Source of the DNA: Nitrincola lacisaponensis
GTDB taxonomy: Bacteria > Pseudomonadota > Gammaproteobacteria > Pseudomonadales > Balneatricaceae
Direction of reading: 5' to 3'
DNA: 64,000 nucleotides
Assembly (NCBI RefSeq): GCF_000691225.1
Contig: NZ_JMSZ01000010.1
Location: 19,458-83,457 of the forward strand
The notes beneath the pieces were generated by a model that saw only the letters and a list, made by a program, of their open reading frames with translations, had not been told where the DNA came from and did no database searches. Below are positions 24,501 through 34,494 of the stretch, piece after piece. Numbering within the stretch: position 1 is the first letter of the stretch; each line of letters begins with the position of its first letter. The translations under genes and the position numbers were made by a program.

Positions 24501-24517
24501 GTGCAGACTCAGCCGGA

Positions 24518-25102
24518 TCAGGCTGCAAAATTCTGGTTGGCAAAGTCCCAGTTGACCAGTGCCCAGAAACCTTTCAGGTAGTCTGGACGCAGGTTGCGGT
24601 AGTCAATGTAGTAGGCGTGTTCCCACAGATCGACTGTCAGCACAGCTGTCTGACCGCTGGTCATCGGCGTGGCTGCATTGCTGGTGTTGACGATATCCAG
24701 GGAACCATCAGCATTCTTGACCAGCCAGGTCCAGCTTGAACCAAAGTTGTTGACTGCACGGTCATTGAACTCTTCCTGGAACTTCTCAAACGAGCCCCAT
24801 TTGGCGTTGATGGCATCGGCCAACGCGCCAGTAGGTGCGCCACCGCCATTCGGAGACAGGCAGTGCCAGTAGAAAGTGTGGTTCCAGACCTGCGCTGCGT
24901 TGTTGAATACAGGGCCAGCCGGTGCTGTTTTGATGATCTCTTCGAGTGTTTTGCCTTCGTACTCAGTGCCAGGAACCAGGCCGTTCAGCTTGACCACATA
25001 GGTGTTGTGGTGTTTGCCGTGATGGTAATCCAGTGTTTCGGCAGAGATGTGGGGTTCCAGAGCATCTTTGGCGTAAGGCAGTGCGGGCAATTCGAAACTC
25101 AT
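24518..25102 (-). CDS. sodB: Iron superoxide dismutase
   Basis: 194 residues. Cytoplasmic enzyme converting superoxide to oxygen and peroxide. Metal ligands are visible: His27 (DYHHGKHH), His75 (WNHTFYW), and Asp and His in [13 protein letters not shown]. Gln71 in NNAAQVWNH is the second-sphere glutamine typical of the iron form. After FYW the usual Asn (E. coli FYWNCL) is His80 here. A strong AAGGTGAG precedes the ATG, and a terminator follows the gene. The upstream DNA carries an extended -10 promoter. Confidence 0.96.
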   Translation of the reverse strand: MSFELPALPYAKDALEPHISAETLDYHHGKHHNTYVVKLNGLVPGTEYEGKTLEEIIKTAPAGPVFNNAAQVWNHTFYWHCLSPNGGGAPTGALADAINAKWGSFEKFQEEFNDRAVNNFGSSWTWLVKNADGSLDIVNTSNAATPMTSGQTAVLTVDLWEHAYYIDYRNLRPDYLKGFWALVNWDFANQNFAA

Positions 25103-25149
25103 AGTGTGCTCACCTTAATTATTTGACAGGTTTAAATTCATCGTCAGCC

Positions 25150-25158
25150 AATCATAGC
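25150..25158 (-). promoter_or_regulatory. Candidate extended -10 promoter of sodB
   Basis: On the minus strand, TGCTATGAT (25150-25158) is an extended -10 element about 48 bases upstream of the sodB start. No convincing -35 is seen, as is usual for such promoters. The remaining 193-base gap to cysQ holds no gene. Confidence 0.45.
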
Positions 25159-25295
25159 ACCGAAATTTGCATCTATCATGATACAAAAAGTGTGCGTTTA
25201 GTCGCTATGATCGCGTACTGCCTGCAGCTAAACGGCGGAGCAGGCCTGTTCAAATCTATAGATGGGGACAGGGTGGTGCAAAAACAACCCAAGGC

Positions 25296-26114
25296 TCAGA
25301 TCTTCTGCAGCCATTTTGCCCAATCGGGTCCTGCTTGCCCTGTGGCCAGAAAGCCGGGATTCTCCACCGAGGCCTTGTCATTATAGGTCAGTGGTGTGAA
25401 TTCAGGGACGCGTACCAGTTGCCCGCCAGCGGCTTCAAGTACTGCCTGAGCAGCGGCTGTATCCCACTCACTGGTAGGTGCGAGTCGCAGATACAGATCA
25501 GCTTCACCCTCGGCAATACGGCAGAGTTTCAGTGAGCTGCCCATGCATTGACTATGCAGACTGGAGCAGACACCTGCGGTGATCAGAACCTGCAGGGCTT
25601 CCGTTTCCCGCTGACTATGGCGGCGGCTGGTCAGCAGTTGCAGAGTGTCACCTGGTGGACGTACGTGGATGGCTTCCGCTTCGCCAAGCCGTTGGCTGCG
25701 CCAAGCACCGAGTTCAGGGCTTCCCCAGTAGAGGGTTTCCAGAGCGGGGGCGTAAACCAGTCCTAACTGAGGCTTGCCGGCTGCTATCAGCGCGACATTG
25801 ACGGTGAACTCGCCATTGCGCTGTAAAAACTCGCGTGTGCCATCAAGTGGATCAAGCAGCCAGTATTTCTGCCACTGCTGCCGTGTTGCCCAGTCGGCGA
25901 GCAGGTCTTCCTCGCTGAGGATCGGCAGCTCAGGCGTCAGTGACTGCAAGCCTTGTACCAGACAGCTTTGTGCAGCCAGGTCTGCTGCAGTCACGGGCGT
26001 GTCGTTGCTTTTTTGCTGTGTATTCCATCTGGCGGGATCGTCATAGCAGTGCATGATGGCATCACCCGCTTCACAGACGATGCGTTTGAGTTGGGGTAAC
26101 AGCTGGGAATACAT
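25296..26114 (-). CDS. cysQ: 3'(2'),5'-bisphosphate nucleotidase
   Basis: 272 residues. Removes the 3' phosphate of PAP, the by-product of sulfate assimilation, and belongs to the lithium-sensitive inositol monophosphatase fold. Metal-binding blocks: SEED (ILSEEDLL, about residue 68), DPLDGT (WLLDPLDGTREF, about residue 88) and the C-terminal WDTAAAQAVLEAAGG. It is expected at the inner face of the membrane or in the cytoplasm. Its N-terminal end lies about 90 bases from the divergent yrfG start. Confidence 0.94.
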   Translation of the reverse strand: MYSQLLPQLKRIVCEAGDAIMHCYDDPARWNTQQKSNDTPVTAADLAAQSCLVQGLQSLTPELPILSEEDLLADWATRQQWQKYWLLDPLDGTREFLQRNGEFTVNVALIAAGKPQLGLVYAPALETLYWGSPELGAWRSQRLGEAEAIHVRPPGDTLQLLTSRRHSQRETEALQVLITAGVCSSLHSQCMGSSLKLCRIAEGEADLYLRLAPTSEWDTAAAQAVLEAAGGQLVRVPEFTPLTYNDKASVENPGFLATGQAGPDWAKWLQKI

Positions 26115-26202
26115 GAGGCTCCAGGTTTTTCATCGGGAGTTGACTTTTAAAGCGCCCATCAAGCGTTCATACTGGAATCAGTATAAAGGAGAACCTGACG
26201 GG

Positions 26203-26862
26203 ATGATGCCTGACTGGAAAAATATTGATACGGTGCTGCTGGATATGGATGGCACACTGTTGGATCTGCATTTCGACAGCTATTTCTGGCTGGAATTTTT
26301 ACCGCTGCGCTATGCGCAGATACATCAGTTACAACCGGGCGAGGCACGTGCCTGGCTGCATGAGCGGATACTTCAGGAGCAAGGCACATTGAACTGGTAT
26401 TGTCTGGACTACTGGACCGAACAGCTGAATGTGCCGATCACCTCACTTAAACGTGAGATTGCTGAACGTATCTGTTTTCGGCCACATGTGCAGGATTTTT
26501 TGCAGGCGCTGGAAACGGCCGGTATGCGTCGGGTGATAGTGACCAATGCACACCGTGACAGTCTGGCGCTGAAAATCGAGAAAACCGGTATAGACCGTCT
26601 GGTGGATCGGGTGATCAGTTCACATGACTTCCGTTTTCCGAAAGAATCTCAGGACTTTTGGGTGAATTTACAGCAGATAGAACCTTTTGATCCGCAGCGA
26701 ACGTTGCTGGTCGATGACAGCCTGGCTGTGCTGGCGTCAGCGCAGCAATATGGCATCCGCTATTTGCTGTCGATTTTGCAGCCAGACAGTCAGGCCGACC
26801 CGCGTGCAATAACCGAGTTTCCTTCGATTGATCATTTTACAGAGGTGATGCCCAATACATGA
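26203..26862 (+). CDS. yrfG: HAD-family GMP/IMP nucleotidase, YrfG-like
   Basis: 219 residues from the ATG at 26203, with AAGGAG eleven bases upstream; an adjacent ATG at 26206 is equally possible. HAD motifs: catalytic DMDGTLLDL (about residues 13-21), TNA (motif II), K in FPKESQDFW (motif III) and VDDSLAVL (motif IV). E. coli YrfG, about 222 residues, dephosphorylates GMP and IMP, and it also lies next to hslR as here. The stop codon overlaps the hslR ATG (ATGA), so the two are coupled. The ORF as extended to 26053 overlaps cysQ and is not used. Confidence 0.92.
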   Translation: MMPDWKNIDTVLLDMDGTLLDLHFDSYFWLEFLPLRYAQIHQLQPGEARAWLHERILQEQGTLNWYCLDYWTEQLNVPITSLKREIAERICFRPHVQDFLQALETAGMRRVIVTNAHRDSLALKIEKTGIDRLVDRVISSHDFRFPKESQDFWVNLQQIEPFDPQRTLLVDDSLAVLASAQQYGIRYLLSILQPDSQADPRAITEFPSIDHFTEVMPNT

Positions 26863-27257
26863 CTCAGCATTACTACCATAGCGATAAAAAAATCAGACTG
26901 GACAAGTGGTTGTGGGCCGCACGTTTTTATAAAACGCGAGCACTGGCAAAGCAGATGATTGATGGTGGCAAGGTACAATATGATGGTCAGCGCACCAAAA
27001 GCGGCAAGGTTGTAGAGGTGGGTGCAGAAATTACGCTGCGGTTGGGTTATGACGAGAAAACCGTCACCGTGCTGGCGCTGTCGGATCAGCGTCGAGGCGC
27101 GGTTGAGGCGCAGCAGCTGTATCAGGAAACGCCCAAGAGTATTGCGGCTCGGGAAGAGCGTGCGGCGCAGAGAAAGCTGCTGGGTAGTGCCCCTGAACAG
27201 CGACCCGACAAGAAGAGTCGTCGGGAGCTGTTGCGCATCAAGGGGAGCTGGGATTAG
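26859..27257 (+). CDS. hslR: Heat-shock protein 15, S4-domain ribosome rescue factor
   Basis: 132 residues. An N-terminal S4 RNA-binding domain (IRLDKWLWAARFYKTRALAKQMIDGGKVQYDG, read in blocks) is followed by a basic C-terminal tail. Hsp15 binds 50S subunits that carry a stalled nascent chain and helps recycle them. The start overlaps the yrfG stop by four bases. It converges on the PAP2 phosphatase gene, the last four bases overlapping. Confidence 0.95.
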   Translation: MTQHYYHSDKKIRLDKWLWAARFYKTRALAKQMIDGGKVQYDGQRTKSGKVVEVGAEITLRLGYDEKTVTVLALSDQRRGAVEAQQLYQETPKSIAAREERAAQRKLLGSAPEQRPDKKSRRELLRIKGSWD

Positions 27258-28048
27258 CGGCTATCGCCTTTGAAAAAAGGCAGCTGACCGATCAGGGGAA
27301 GACGTCCTGTCAGGCGAAACAGTGGCAGAAAGGGTTTTTCCAGCCAGCGTGTCAACTGATATACCAGGGGTGAGTAAAAGGCCCAGGCCAGGACGGGTAG
27401 CGCCACAGCAAAACCGCCAACGGCTACATCACTGAACCAGTGCGCGCCACCGACCAGGCGCGGCAGTATCATCAGCGCAGCCAGTGCCGCGGCCAGATAG
27501 CTGCCAACGCAGCGTTTGTTCATCAGCAGGTAGGCAGCCCAAAGTAACAGTACGGTGGCATGATCACCTGGAAAGCTGCGGCTTGAAGCATCTTTGGCAG
27601 AGATGTCTGGAAACAGTTCAGTCAGCAGATAGGCTGGAGCCAGCGTAATGGAAGGGCTGGGGCCACTGAGATCCAGTTCCTTGGAAAACTCGTAAAAGAA
27701 ATAGCGTATCGGCAGCATAATCAGCATCAGTGCAAGAAAGCCTACCAGGGCTTGCTGCAGTTGGCTGCGCTGAAAGCCCATGCCCGGGAAGATCAGAAAA
27801 GCCAGCATCACCAGTGCCAGCAGCATGTCTTTATAACGGGTGTTGGCCCAGGCCCAGATCCATGCCCACTGGCCGCCATCAGCCAGAGAGCCGTTCAGGG
27901 AGAAAAAAATTGCGCTGTCCAGCTGTCGCCAGAGTTCAAATCCAGTAGGTGAAATAAAGCTGAGTACTAGCAGCAGTGCGATGCCATGCATTGCCAACAA
28001 GGGGAGAGGACGCCAGGTGGTGCCAAAAACAGGGGGAGTTGAAGTCAT
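27254..28048 (-). CDS. PAP2-family membrane phosphatase
   Basis: 264 residues from the ATG at 28048. The longer ORF to 28252 would overlap hslO and adds a non-membrane leader. About six transmembrane helices. The PAP2 signature is present but variant: the central motif is SFPGDHA instead of PSGH, and the third is PRLVGGAHWFSDV with catalytic His and Asp. Relatives act on lipid phosphates (undecaprenyl pyrophosphate, lipid A or phosphatidylglycerophosphate) at the outer face of the inner membrane. Which one is acted on here is unknown. It is divergent from hslO with about 100 bases between the starts. Confidence 0.85.
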   Translation of the reverse strand: MTSTPPVFGTTWRPLPLLAMHGIALLLVLSFISPTGFELWRQLDSAIFFSLNGSLADGGQWAWIWAWANTRYKDMLLALVMLAFLIFPGMGFQRSQLQQALVGFLALMLIMLPIRYFFYEFSKELDLSGPSPSITLAPAYLLTELFPDISAKDASSRSFPGDHATVLLLWAAYLLMNKRCVGSYLAAALAALMILPRLVGGAHWFSDVAVGGFAVALPVLAWAFYSPLVYQLTRWLEKPFLPLFRLTGRLPLIGQLPFFKGDSR

Positions 28049-28148
28049 GCCGTTATCTTTTTGGGTTGTGGTAAAATCTACTCCATAGTAACAGTCATCC
28101 ATGGCCGACATAAAGTCCGGCTTTTCAAAGAAAGTGGAATTAAATTCG

Positions 28149-29018
28149 ATGAGTTCAGCCGACCAAATCCAGAGAATCCTGTTCGAAGAAGCTGATGTGA
28201 GAGGGGTCGTGACCGGGCTGGATGCCAGTTTTGCCGAAGTGCTGGCACGCAATGACTATCCTGTGCGTATCCGTCAATTACTGGGAGAGATGTTGGCTGC
28301 AGTGACTTTGCTGAGCGCTACCCTCAAGTTTGAGGGGCGTCTGCTTTTGCAGGCTCAGGGTGAGGGTGCCTTGAATCTGTTGATGGCTGAATGCAGTCAT
28401 CATCAGCAGATCAGAGGCATTGCCCGCTTTGAAGGAGAGCTTCCAGAAACTGATAAGTTTGCGGATATGTTTCAGTCAGGGCGTCTGGCACTGACAATTG
28501 AGCCGGCCAAAGGGCAGCGTTATCAGGGGGTGGTGCCGATGGAAGGCGCTTCACTGGCAGCCTGTCTGGAGGATTATTTTAGCCGTTCCGAGCAACTGCC
28601 AACCCGGATTTTTCTGGCCAGTGACGGTAATACGGCTGCAGGCATGCTGCTTCAGGTATTGCCAGCAGCAGAAGGGCAGGCAGAAGACTGGAATCGCATA
28701 GGGCTGCTGGCGGATACCCTGACAGCGGAGGAGCTGTTAAATCTGGATAATGAGTCGATGCTCTATCGCTTGTTCCATCAGGAAAAATGCCGTCTTTATG
28801 AGCCCCAGTCACTGGAATTTCATTGTGACTGCTCCCGTGAGCGGTGCGCGCGTGCATTACAGCTGGTCGGGCGCGAAGAGTTGCTTGAGGCAGCCGGGCA
28901 GCAGGGCGGTTCGATTCGTGTTGATTGTCAGTTCTGTAATGCTGAGTATGCATTTGATCGTGAAGATATTCTGGCGTTGACCGAAGGTGAGCGTCCCGCT
29001 GATGAAACCTTGCATTGA
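28149..29018 (+). CDS. hslO: Hsp33, redox-regulated chaperone
   Basis: 289 residues. A holdase activated when four cysteines lose zinc on oxidation. The C-terminal switch is complete: CDC (FHCDCSRERC) and CQFC (VDCQFCNAEY), about 31 residues apart. The N-terminal IQRILFEEADVRG aligns with E. coli Hsp33 when translation starts at the ATG at 28149; an in-frame ATG at 28101 would add 16 residues with no family support. It protects unfolded proteins under oxidative heat stress. Confidence 0.95.
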   Translation: MSSADQIQRILFEEADVRGVVTGLDASFAEVLARNDYPVRIRQLLGEMLAAVTLLSATLKFEGRLLLQAQGEGALNLLMAECSHHQQIRGIARFEGELPETDKFADMFQSGRLALTIEPAKGQRYQGVVPMEGASLAACLEDYFSRSEQLPTRIFLASDGNTAAGMLLQVLPAAEGQAEDWNRIGLLADTLTAEELLNLDNESMLYRLFHQEKCRLYEPQSLEFHCDCSRERCARALQLVGREELLEAAGQQGGSIRVDCQFCNAEYAFDREDILALTEGERPADETLH

Positions 29019-29058
29019 GTTAAACGGGTGTACAACTTTAGTGAGGAGTGTAAATCGG

Positions 29059-29094
29059 AAGCCTTTCGGGTTGTCCACATGGGCTTTTTTTTAT
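29059..29094 (+). terminator. Probable hslO terminator
   Basis: A short stem (AAGCCT with GGGCTT, allowing one G-U pair) encloses a loop of about 16 bases that can fold further. A run of eight T residues follows. It lies 40 bases past hslO. The rest of the 230-base gap before pckA holds no gene. Confidence 0.6.
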
Positions 29095-29248
29095 GTAATA
29101 ATAGTCGATCCTATTAGCAATAATGATTATTTGTTCTGCAAGCCGGTACATTAACACTGCGAAGCGCCTTAGATACCTGTGACGTATCCGCTCAGGGCTC
29201 GCGTATGCTATTCAGTAATTTGTTGGCGCCAAGCCAAGGGAAAGCGTA

Positions 29249-30796
29249 ATGACTACAGAAACTGCCAAAATTGCACATCAGAATCTGAGCCCAGCTGAAC
29301 TGGTGGAGCGTGCGCTGCAGCGCCAGGAAGGTGTGCTGGCTGACTCGGGAGCCCTGGTGGTCACCACCGGTAAGCGTACCGGTCGTTCACCTATGGATCG
29401 CTTCATCGTTCATGAGCCGTCTACGTCAGCCCAGATCGACTGGGGTAATGTCAATCGTCCATTTGATGCGGACAAGTTTGATGCCCTCTGGAGTCGTGTG
29501 GAGAGCTGGCTTGAAGGCGAAGAGCGTTTCGTTTCCCATGTGCATGTTGGCTCCGATCCGACACATTACCTGCCAGTGAAAATGACAACCCAGACTGCTT
29601 GGCAGAATCTGTTTGGTCTGAATCTGTTTATTCGCCCGCATACCTACAATCCAAAAGGCAAGGATGAGTGGCAAATCATCAATGCGGCCGGTTTTGTTTG
29701 TGATCCTGAGCGTGATGGCACCAACAGCGATGGCTGTGTCATCCTCAACTTTGCAGCCCGTAAAGTACTGATTGCCGGCATGCGCTATGCGGGTGAGATG
29801 AAAAAAGCCATGTTCTCTGTGCAGAATTTCCTGCTGCCTGAGTATGACGTACTGCCAATGCATTGCTCTGCCAACATCGGTGAAGATGGTTCCACGACGC
29901 TGTTCTTCGGCTTGTCCGGCACGGGTAAGACTACACTGTCAGCAGATCCTGAGCGCTATCTGATCGGTGATGATGAGCACGGCTGGGGTAAAGGCGTCGT
30001 ATTCAATATTGAAGGTGGTTGCTACGCTAAAACCATTAATTTGAGCAAAAAGAACGAGCCAATCATCTGGGATGCCATACGTTTTGGTGCAATTGTTGAA
30101 AACGTGACTCTCGATGGTCATCGCAAAGCGGATTACAACGATACAAGTCTGACCGAGAATGGTCGTTGTGCTTACCCGCTGGAGCATGTTGACAAGCGTT
30201 CTGCTACCAACATGGGCGAAGAACCTGACTCCATCGTGTTTCTGACCTGTGATCTGACCGGTGTGTTGCCACCTGTATCTGTGCTCACTAAAGAAGCGGC
30301 TGCTTACCACTTCCTGTCCGGTTACACTGCGCTGGTGGGTTCAACTGAAATGGGTTCAGGTGGTGGCATCAAGTCAACCTTCTCTACCTGCTTCGGTGCG
30401 CCTTTCTTCCCGCGTCCTGCTCATGTGTATGCTGACTTGCTGATGAAGCGTATCAGTGAATATGGCTCACGCGTTTATCTGGTCAACACGGGCTGGACGG
30501 GTGGCTCCTATGGTACGGGTGAGCGTTTCAGTATTCCGACTACGCGCGCCATTATCAGTGCTATTCAAAGTGGTGCATTGAAGGATTGTGAAACCCAGAT
30601 GTTGCCCGGTATCAATCTGGCCGTTCCGCTGGCCGTACCTGGTGTTGACACTGGTCTGTTGAATCCGCGTGAAACCTGGGCTGACAAGTCGGCTTATGAT
30701 GCGGCGGCGAAGAATCTGATCGGCCAGTTCGTCAGTAACTTCGAGAAGTTCAGTGGTGTATCTGAATCCATTATTCAGGCTGGCCCACAGCTCTGA
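29249..30796 (+). CDS. pckA: Phosphoenolpyruvate carboxykinase (ATP)
   Basis: 515 residues. Decarboxylates and phosphorylates oxaloacetate to phosphoenolpyruvate, the entry to gluconeogenesis on organic acids. The kinase P-loop is [11 protein letters not shown] (about residue 224), with the metal-binding [10 protein letters not shown], the GTDAV-region RSPMDRF and the C-terminal [15 protein letters not shown]. This suits an organism that imports organic acids. AAGG lies eleven bases before the ATG. A bidirectional terminator follows. Confidence 0.97.
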   Translation: MTTETAKIAHQNLSPAELVERALQRQEGVLADSGALVVTTGKRTGRSPMDRFIVHEPSTSAQIDWGNVNRPFDADKFDALWSRVESWLEGEERFVSHVHVGSDPTHYLPVKMTTQTAWQNLFGLNLFIRPHTYNPKGKDEWQIINAAGFVCDPERDGTNSDGCVILNFAARKVLIAGMRYAGEMKKAMFSVQNFLLPEYDVLPMHCSANIGEDGSTTLFFGLSGTGKTTLSADPERYLIGDDEHGWGKGVVFNIEGGCYAKTINLSKKNEPIIWDAIRFGAIVENVTLDGHRKADYNDTSLTENGRCAYPLEHVDKRSATNMGEEPDSIVFLTCDLTGVLPPVSVLTKEAAAYHFLSGYTALVGSTEMGSGGGIKSTFSTCFGAPFFPRPAHVYADLLMKRISEYGSRVYLVNTGWTGGSYGTGERFSIPTTRAIISAIQSGALKDCETQMLPGINLAVPLAVPGVDTGLLNPRETWADKSAYDAAAKNLIGQFVSNFEKFSGVSESIIQAGPQL

Positions 30797-30806
30797 TGTT
30801 CTCTGA

Positions 30807-30835
30807 ACGACTGGCGCTCATGGAGTGCCAGTCGT
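30807..30835. terminator. Terminator between pckA and ppx
   Basis: A 13-bp stem with one G-U pair (30807-30819 with 30823-30835) and a three-base loop, followed by a pyrimidine-rich stretch. It sits between two converging genes and can serve both. Confidence 0.85.
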
Positions 30836-30842
30836 CTTCCTC

Positions 30843-32369
30843 TCAGCTAAACTTCAGCTTGTAATCCATACTCTTGAGGAATTCTGCCTCAGATTCCAGA
30901 TCAGCCAGTGTCAGTGGGTGGTGATTGAGCCAGCCGCGAGGGAAACTGATTGATAGCCGTTGAGCGTCTGCTTGCACTGAAATGGCCGGAAGGCGAGCTT
31001 TGCTGCGGCTGCGATGCAAAATGACTGCCAGGCGCAGGAGCAGACTCAAGCGCAGATAGGGCTGCTGCTTGTCACCAGGTAGCAGTTTCCACTCATCCTT
31101 GGGCAGTTTGCGCCGATGGGCGCGTGCCAGAAAGGCCAGCAATAGCTGCTCAGTATTGCTGAATCCGGGCATGTCGCAGTGCTGCAGCAGGTAGGCGCTG
31201 TGGCGGTGATAGCGGTTGTGTGAAATGGTCAAGCCGATTTCCAGTGTGCGTGCGGACCAGCACAGCATGTCATGGTATTCATCCTCTGTCAGTTGCCAGC
31301 TGTTGCGTACCTGAGCCAGCAGTATCAGCGCAGTGGCCTCAACATTGGCCGCGTGGCGTGCATCAATATGGTGCCGCTTCATCAGTGCCCGGATGGTGCG
31401 TTCGCGAACATCCTCATGCCGCAGTCGTCCTGCCATGTCATAGAGGACACCTTCACGCAGGGCGCCATCGGAGTAGGTCATGCACTGAATGTCCAGCGAC
31501 TCAAAAATCGCACACATAATGGCGGTGCCGGCGGTCAGCACCGCTTTGCGTTCGGGTTTGATGCTGGTCAGCGCGATGTCATCGGCCTGGTTGAATTTCA
31601 GCAGGTAGTGTTTCAGCTGGTTGAGCCCTTCGGCGGTAATATCACCGCTGGTGACTCCCAGCTCAATACAGCATTGGCTAATCGCCTTGGCGGTGCCGGA
31701 AGAGCCGACGCAGCTGTCCCATCCCATGCGGCGGTAGTTGCGGCGGATTGACAGTAACTCCTGCATGGCGGCCATTTTTGCCTGCTGGAAGCCCTTGTCG
31801 CTGATGGTGCCGCCCGGGAAAAACTCTTCATTGAAGCTGACGCAGCCCAGTTGAAGGCTTTCCAGCAATCGAGATTCAAAGCGCTCACCTATAATGCACT
31901 CGGTACTACCGCCACCGATATCGATGACCAGTCGTCGTCCAGTGTCATCGGACAGGGTATGCGCAACTCCCAGATAAATCAGTCGCGCTTCTTCGTGTCC
32001 GGAAATAACCTGTAATGGCAACCCCAGAACGCCGGCAGCACGGTCAGTAAACTCGCTGCGGTTGGTGGCTTCACGCAGGGCGTTGGTTGCAACGGCACGA
32101 ATAGCCGATCGTGGAAGCTCTTTGATGCGTTCGGCAAAACGGCGCAGGCAATCGATACCTCGTTGTTGGGCTTCTTCAGACAGGATGCCGGACTCATCCA
32201 GTCCAGCTGCCAACTGGACTTTTTCCGACATGATGTCCAGCGTCTTGAGCTCGCCTGCAACCAGCCGTGCCACGACCATATGAAAACTGTTGGAGCCTAT
32301 GTCAATCGCCGCCAGTAAAGAGCCTTCAACGGGCTGATCGAATCGATCCGGCTGTGCGTATAGTTCCAT
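30843..32369 (-). CDS. ppx: Exopolyphosphatase (Ppx/GppA family)
   Basis: 508 residues. Two-part actin-like ATPase fold (AAIDIGSNSFHMVVARL, then VIDIGGGSTECIIGE with the catalytic Glu region) followed by an HD-like helical domain (about 320-500). Degrades polyphosphate from the end, or pppGpp in GppA enzymes; the sequence alone does not separate the two. The full C-terminal helical region favours Ppx. It is divergent from trxA, as ppx is in Pseudomonas. Confidence 0.93.
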   Translation of the reverse strand: MELYAQPDRFDQPVEGSLLAAIDIGSNSFHMVVARLVAGELKTLDIMSEKVQLAAGLDESGILSEEAQQRGIDCLRRFAERIKELPRSAIRAVATNALREATNRSEFTDRAAGVLGLPLQVISGHEEARLIYLGVAHTLSDDTGRRLVIDIGGGSTECIIGERFESRLLESLQLGCVSFNEEFFPGGTISDKGFQQAKMAAMQELLSIRRNYRRMGWDSCVGSSGTAKAISQCCIELGVTSGDITAEGLNQLKHYLLKFNQADDIALTSIKPERKAVLTAGTAIMCAIFESLDIQCMTYSDGALREGVLYDMAGRLRHEDVRERTIRALMKRHHIDARHAANVEATALILLAQVRNSWQLTEDEYHDMLCWSARTLEIGLTISHNRYHRHSAYLLQHCDMPGFSNTEQLLLAFLARAHRRKLPKDEWKLLPGDKQQPYLRLSLLLRLAVILHRSRSKARLPAISVQADAQRLSISFPRGWLNHHPLTLADLESEAEFLKSMDYKLKFS

Positions 32370-32558
32370 GCGTGCTCCAGGTCAGCTACAGTTGATTGAT
32401 GGCTATTTTGCCAGAGCGATTGGAATAGAAGAACCCATTAAAGGGATTTGTTCAGGTATCTAAGCCTACCGGATAAGTTCACAAGTCCGGGTGGCTGGTG
32501 TTATGATCCCTTTATTAAAACGATTACAACGCACCCGGTGCAATGGAGAAAGAGAGAC

Positions 32559-32885
32559 ATGAGTGAAAATATAATCAATGTCACCGACGCTACTTTCGAA
32601 GATGAAGTGGTCAAAGCGGACGGTCCTGTACTGGTGGACTACTGGGCTGAGTGGTGTGGCCCCTGCAAAATGATCGCGCCTGTGCTGGAAGAGATTGCCA
32701 AGGAATATGAAGGCCAGCTGAAAGTTTGCAAGTTGAATATTGATGAAAACAACGAAACGCCGCCCAAGTTTGGTATTCGTGGTATTCCGACTCTGATGCT
32801 GTTTAAAGGCGGAAGTGTTGAGGCCACCAAAGTGGGTGCGTTGTCCAAATCGCAGCTGTCTGCATTTATTGACGCAAATCTGTAA
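32559..32885 (+). CDS. trxA: Thioredoxin 1
   Basis: 108 residues, the standard size. The active site is [10 protein letters not shown] (cysteines at about 33 and 36), and the cis-proline is in [10 protein letters not shown]. Reduces protein disulfides in the cytoplasm with electrons from thioredoxin reductase. The start is the ATG at 32559 with a GGAG seventeen and an AGAGAG seven bases upstream; the ORF track-length extension upstream to 32448 lies in the promoter region. It is followed by rho, the same order as in E. coli. Confidence 0.97.
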   Translation: MSENIINVTDATFEDEVVKADGPVLVDYWAEWCGPCKMIAPVLEEIAKEYEGQLKVCKLNIDENNETPPKFGIRGIPTLMLFKGGSVEATKVGALSKSQLSAFIDANL

Positions 32886-33138
32886 ATGCCACATCGGGAT
32901 AGGGCTGTGCATCAACGGCCCTGTCTTGGTGTAATAGTGGTTTAATATTGACGGCAGAAACTGGACAGTTGTCTATAAACCCTTTATATTCGTATTGCGC
33001 TTGACCGATGTTCCTGTCGGGTTCAAGCAGGGAGTGACAGTCTGGTCCTCGGATCTGCTGAAACAATCATCTTTCCAATTCAATCCTCCGGCTTACCATT
33101 CAATTTTCAGCCAGCGCTTGGCTGCATCCTAAAAAACT
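32886..33138 (+). other. Leader region between trxA and rho
   Basis: 253 bases without a recognised gene. A GGGC/GCCC repeat just after trxA is too weak to call as a terminator. The region is pyrimidine-rich toward its end (a C/T-rich stretch before the rho ATG), as would suit a Rho-autoregulated leader. A 19-codon ORF at 32887 has no ribosome-binding site. In E. coli the leader of rho is a known attenuation site; here this is inference. Confidence 0.4.
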
Positions 33139-34398
33139 ATGAATCTATCAGAATTAAAACTTAAAAGTGTTCCAGACCTGCTGGAAATCGCCAACAGCAT
33201 GGGCATTCAGAATATGGCCCGCTCACGCAAGCAGGATGTTATTTTTGCAATCCTGAAAAAACATGCTGTCAGCGGCGAAGATATATACGGCGATGGCGTC
33301 CTTGAAATTCTGCAGGATGGTTTCGGTTTTTTGCGTTCCGCCGATTCTTCTTATCTGGCAGGACCGGATGATATTTACGTTTCACCCAGTCAGATACGCC
33401 GCTTTAACTTGCGTACAGGTGACACGATTGCCGGCAAGATTCGTCCCCCGAAAGATGGTGAACGCTATTTCGCCCTGCTGAAAGTCAGCGAAATCAATTT
33501 TGACCGTCCTGAAAATGCCAAAAACAAGATTCTGTTCGAAAACCTGACGCCGCTGTTTGCGCAGTCACGTATGCGGATGGAAGTGGGTAACGGCAGCACC
33601 GAGGATATCACCGCACGCGTCATTGATCTGGTTTCCCCGATGGGTAAAGGCCAGCGTGCATTGATTGTCTCCCCGCCTAAAGCGGGTAAGACGCTGATGC
33701 TGCAGAATATTGCCAATAGCATTACGCGTAACAGTCCTGAGTGCTACCTGATCGTGCTGCTGATCGATGAGCGTCCAGAGGAAGTGACCGACATGCAGCG
33801 TACTGTACGCGGTGAAGTGGTTGCATCAACCTTTGATGAGCCGCCTTCGCGTCACGTGCAGGTTGCCGAAATGGTACTGGAAAAGGCCAAACGCCTGACA
33901 GAGCATAAAAAAGATGTCGTGATTCTGCTGGACTCCATTACCCGTCTGGCACGTGCCTACAATACGGTGATTCCATCGTCAGGCAAGGTGTTGACCGGTG
34001 GTGTGGATGCTCATGCACTGGAGCGCCCCAAGCGTTTCTTTGGTGCGGCACGTAACATTGAGGAAGGCGGCAGCTTGACGATTATTGCCACTGCATTGGT
34101 GGATACCGGCTCGAAAATGGATGAAGTCATCTATGAAGAGTTTAAGGGTACCGGTAATGCTGAAGTGCATCTGGATCGTCGTATTGCTGAAAAACGCGTG
34201 TTCCCGGCAATCAATATTCGCCGTTCCGGTACGCGTCGTGAAGACCTGCTTACCACTGAAGATGAGTTACAGCGAATCTGGATTTTGCGTAAATTGCTGG
34301 ATCCGATGGACGATTCAGCGGCGACTGAGTTTGTCATTGATAAGTTAAAAGACTTTAAAACCAATGATGAGTTTTTCCAGTCGATGAAACGTAAGTAA
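33139..34398 (+). CDS. rho: Transcription termination factor Rho
   Basis: 419 residues, the normal length without insertions. Order: helical N-terminal domain ([21 protein letters not shown]), OSB RNA-binding domain with DGFGFLR and [10 protein letters not shown], then the ATPase with Walker A-type [21 protein letters not shown] and the Q- and R-loops with [12 protein letters not shown] hexameric helicase that ends transcripts at cytosine-rich sites. It is followed by a strong hairpin. Confidence 0.98.
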   Translation: MNLSELKLKSVPDLLEIANSMGIQNMARSRKQDVIFAILKKHAVSGEDIYGDGVLEILQDGFGFLRSADSSYLAGPDDIYVSPSQIRRFNLRTGDTIAGKIRPPKDGERYFALLKVSEINFDRPENAKNKILFENLTPLFAQSRMRMEVGNGSTEDITARVIDLVSPMGKGQRALIVSPPKAGKTLMLQNIANSITRNSPECYLIVLLIDERPEEVTDMQRTVRGEVVASTFDEPPSRHVQVAEMVLEKAKRLTEHKKDVVILLDSITRLARAYNTVIPSSGKVLTGGVDAHALERPKRFFGAARNIEEGGSLTIIATALVDTGSKMDEVIYEEFKGTGNAEVHLDRRIAEKRVFPAINIRRSGTRREDLLTTEDELQRIWILRKLLDPMDDSAATEFVIDKLKDFKTNDEFFQSMKRK

Positions 34399-34409
34399 GC
34401 GATCCATTC

Positions 34410-34446
34410 AAGGGCTTGAGGCGTAAAATCTGCCTCAAGCCCTTTC
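34410..34446 (+). terminator. rho terminator
   Basis: A perfect 13-bp stem (34410-34422 with 34432-34444) with a nine-base loop, ending in T residues, twelve bases past rho. The next gene, ubiD, follows on the same strand. Confidence 0.85.
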
Positions 34447-34494
34447 ATGATGAGCCTGCTATCATTGCAGTGCCTCAATGCCCGGTACCGAGTT

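Noticed and set aside
32887..32946. 19-codon ORF after trxA as a rhoL-like leader peptide
   Set aside because: No ribosome-binding site and no similarity to RhoL.
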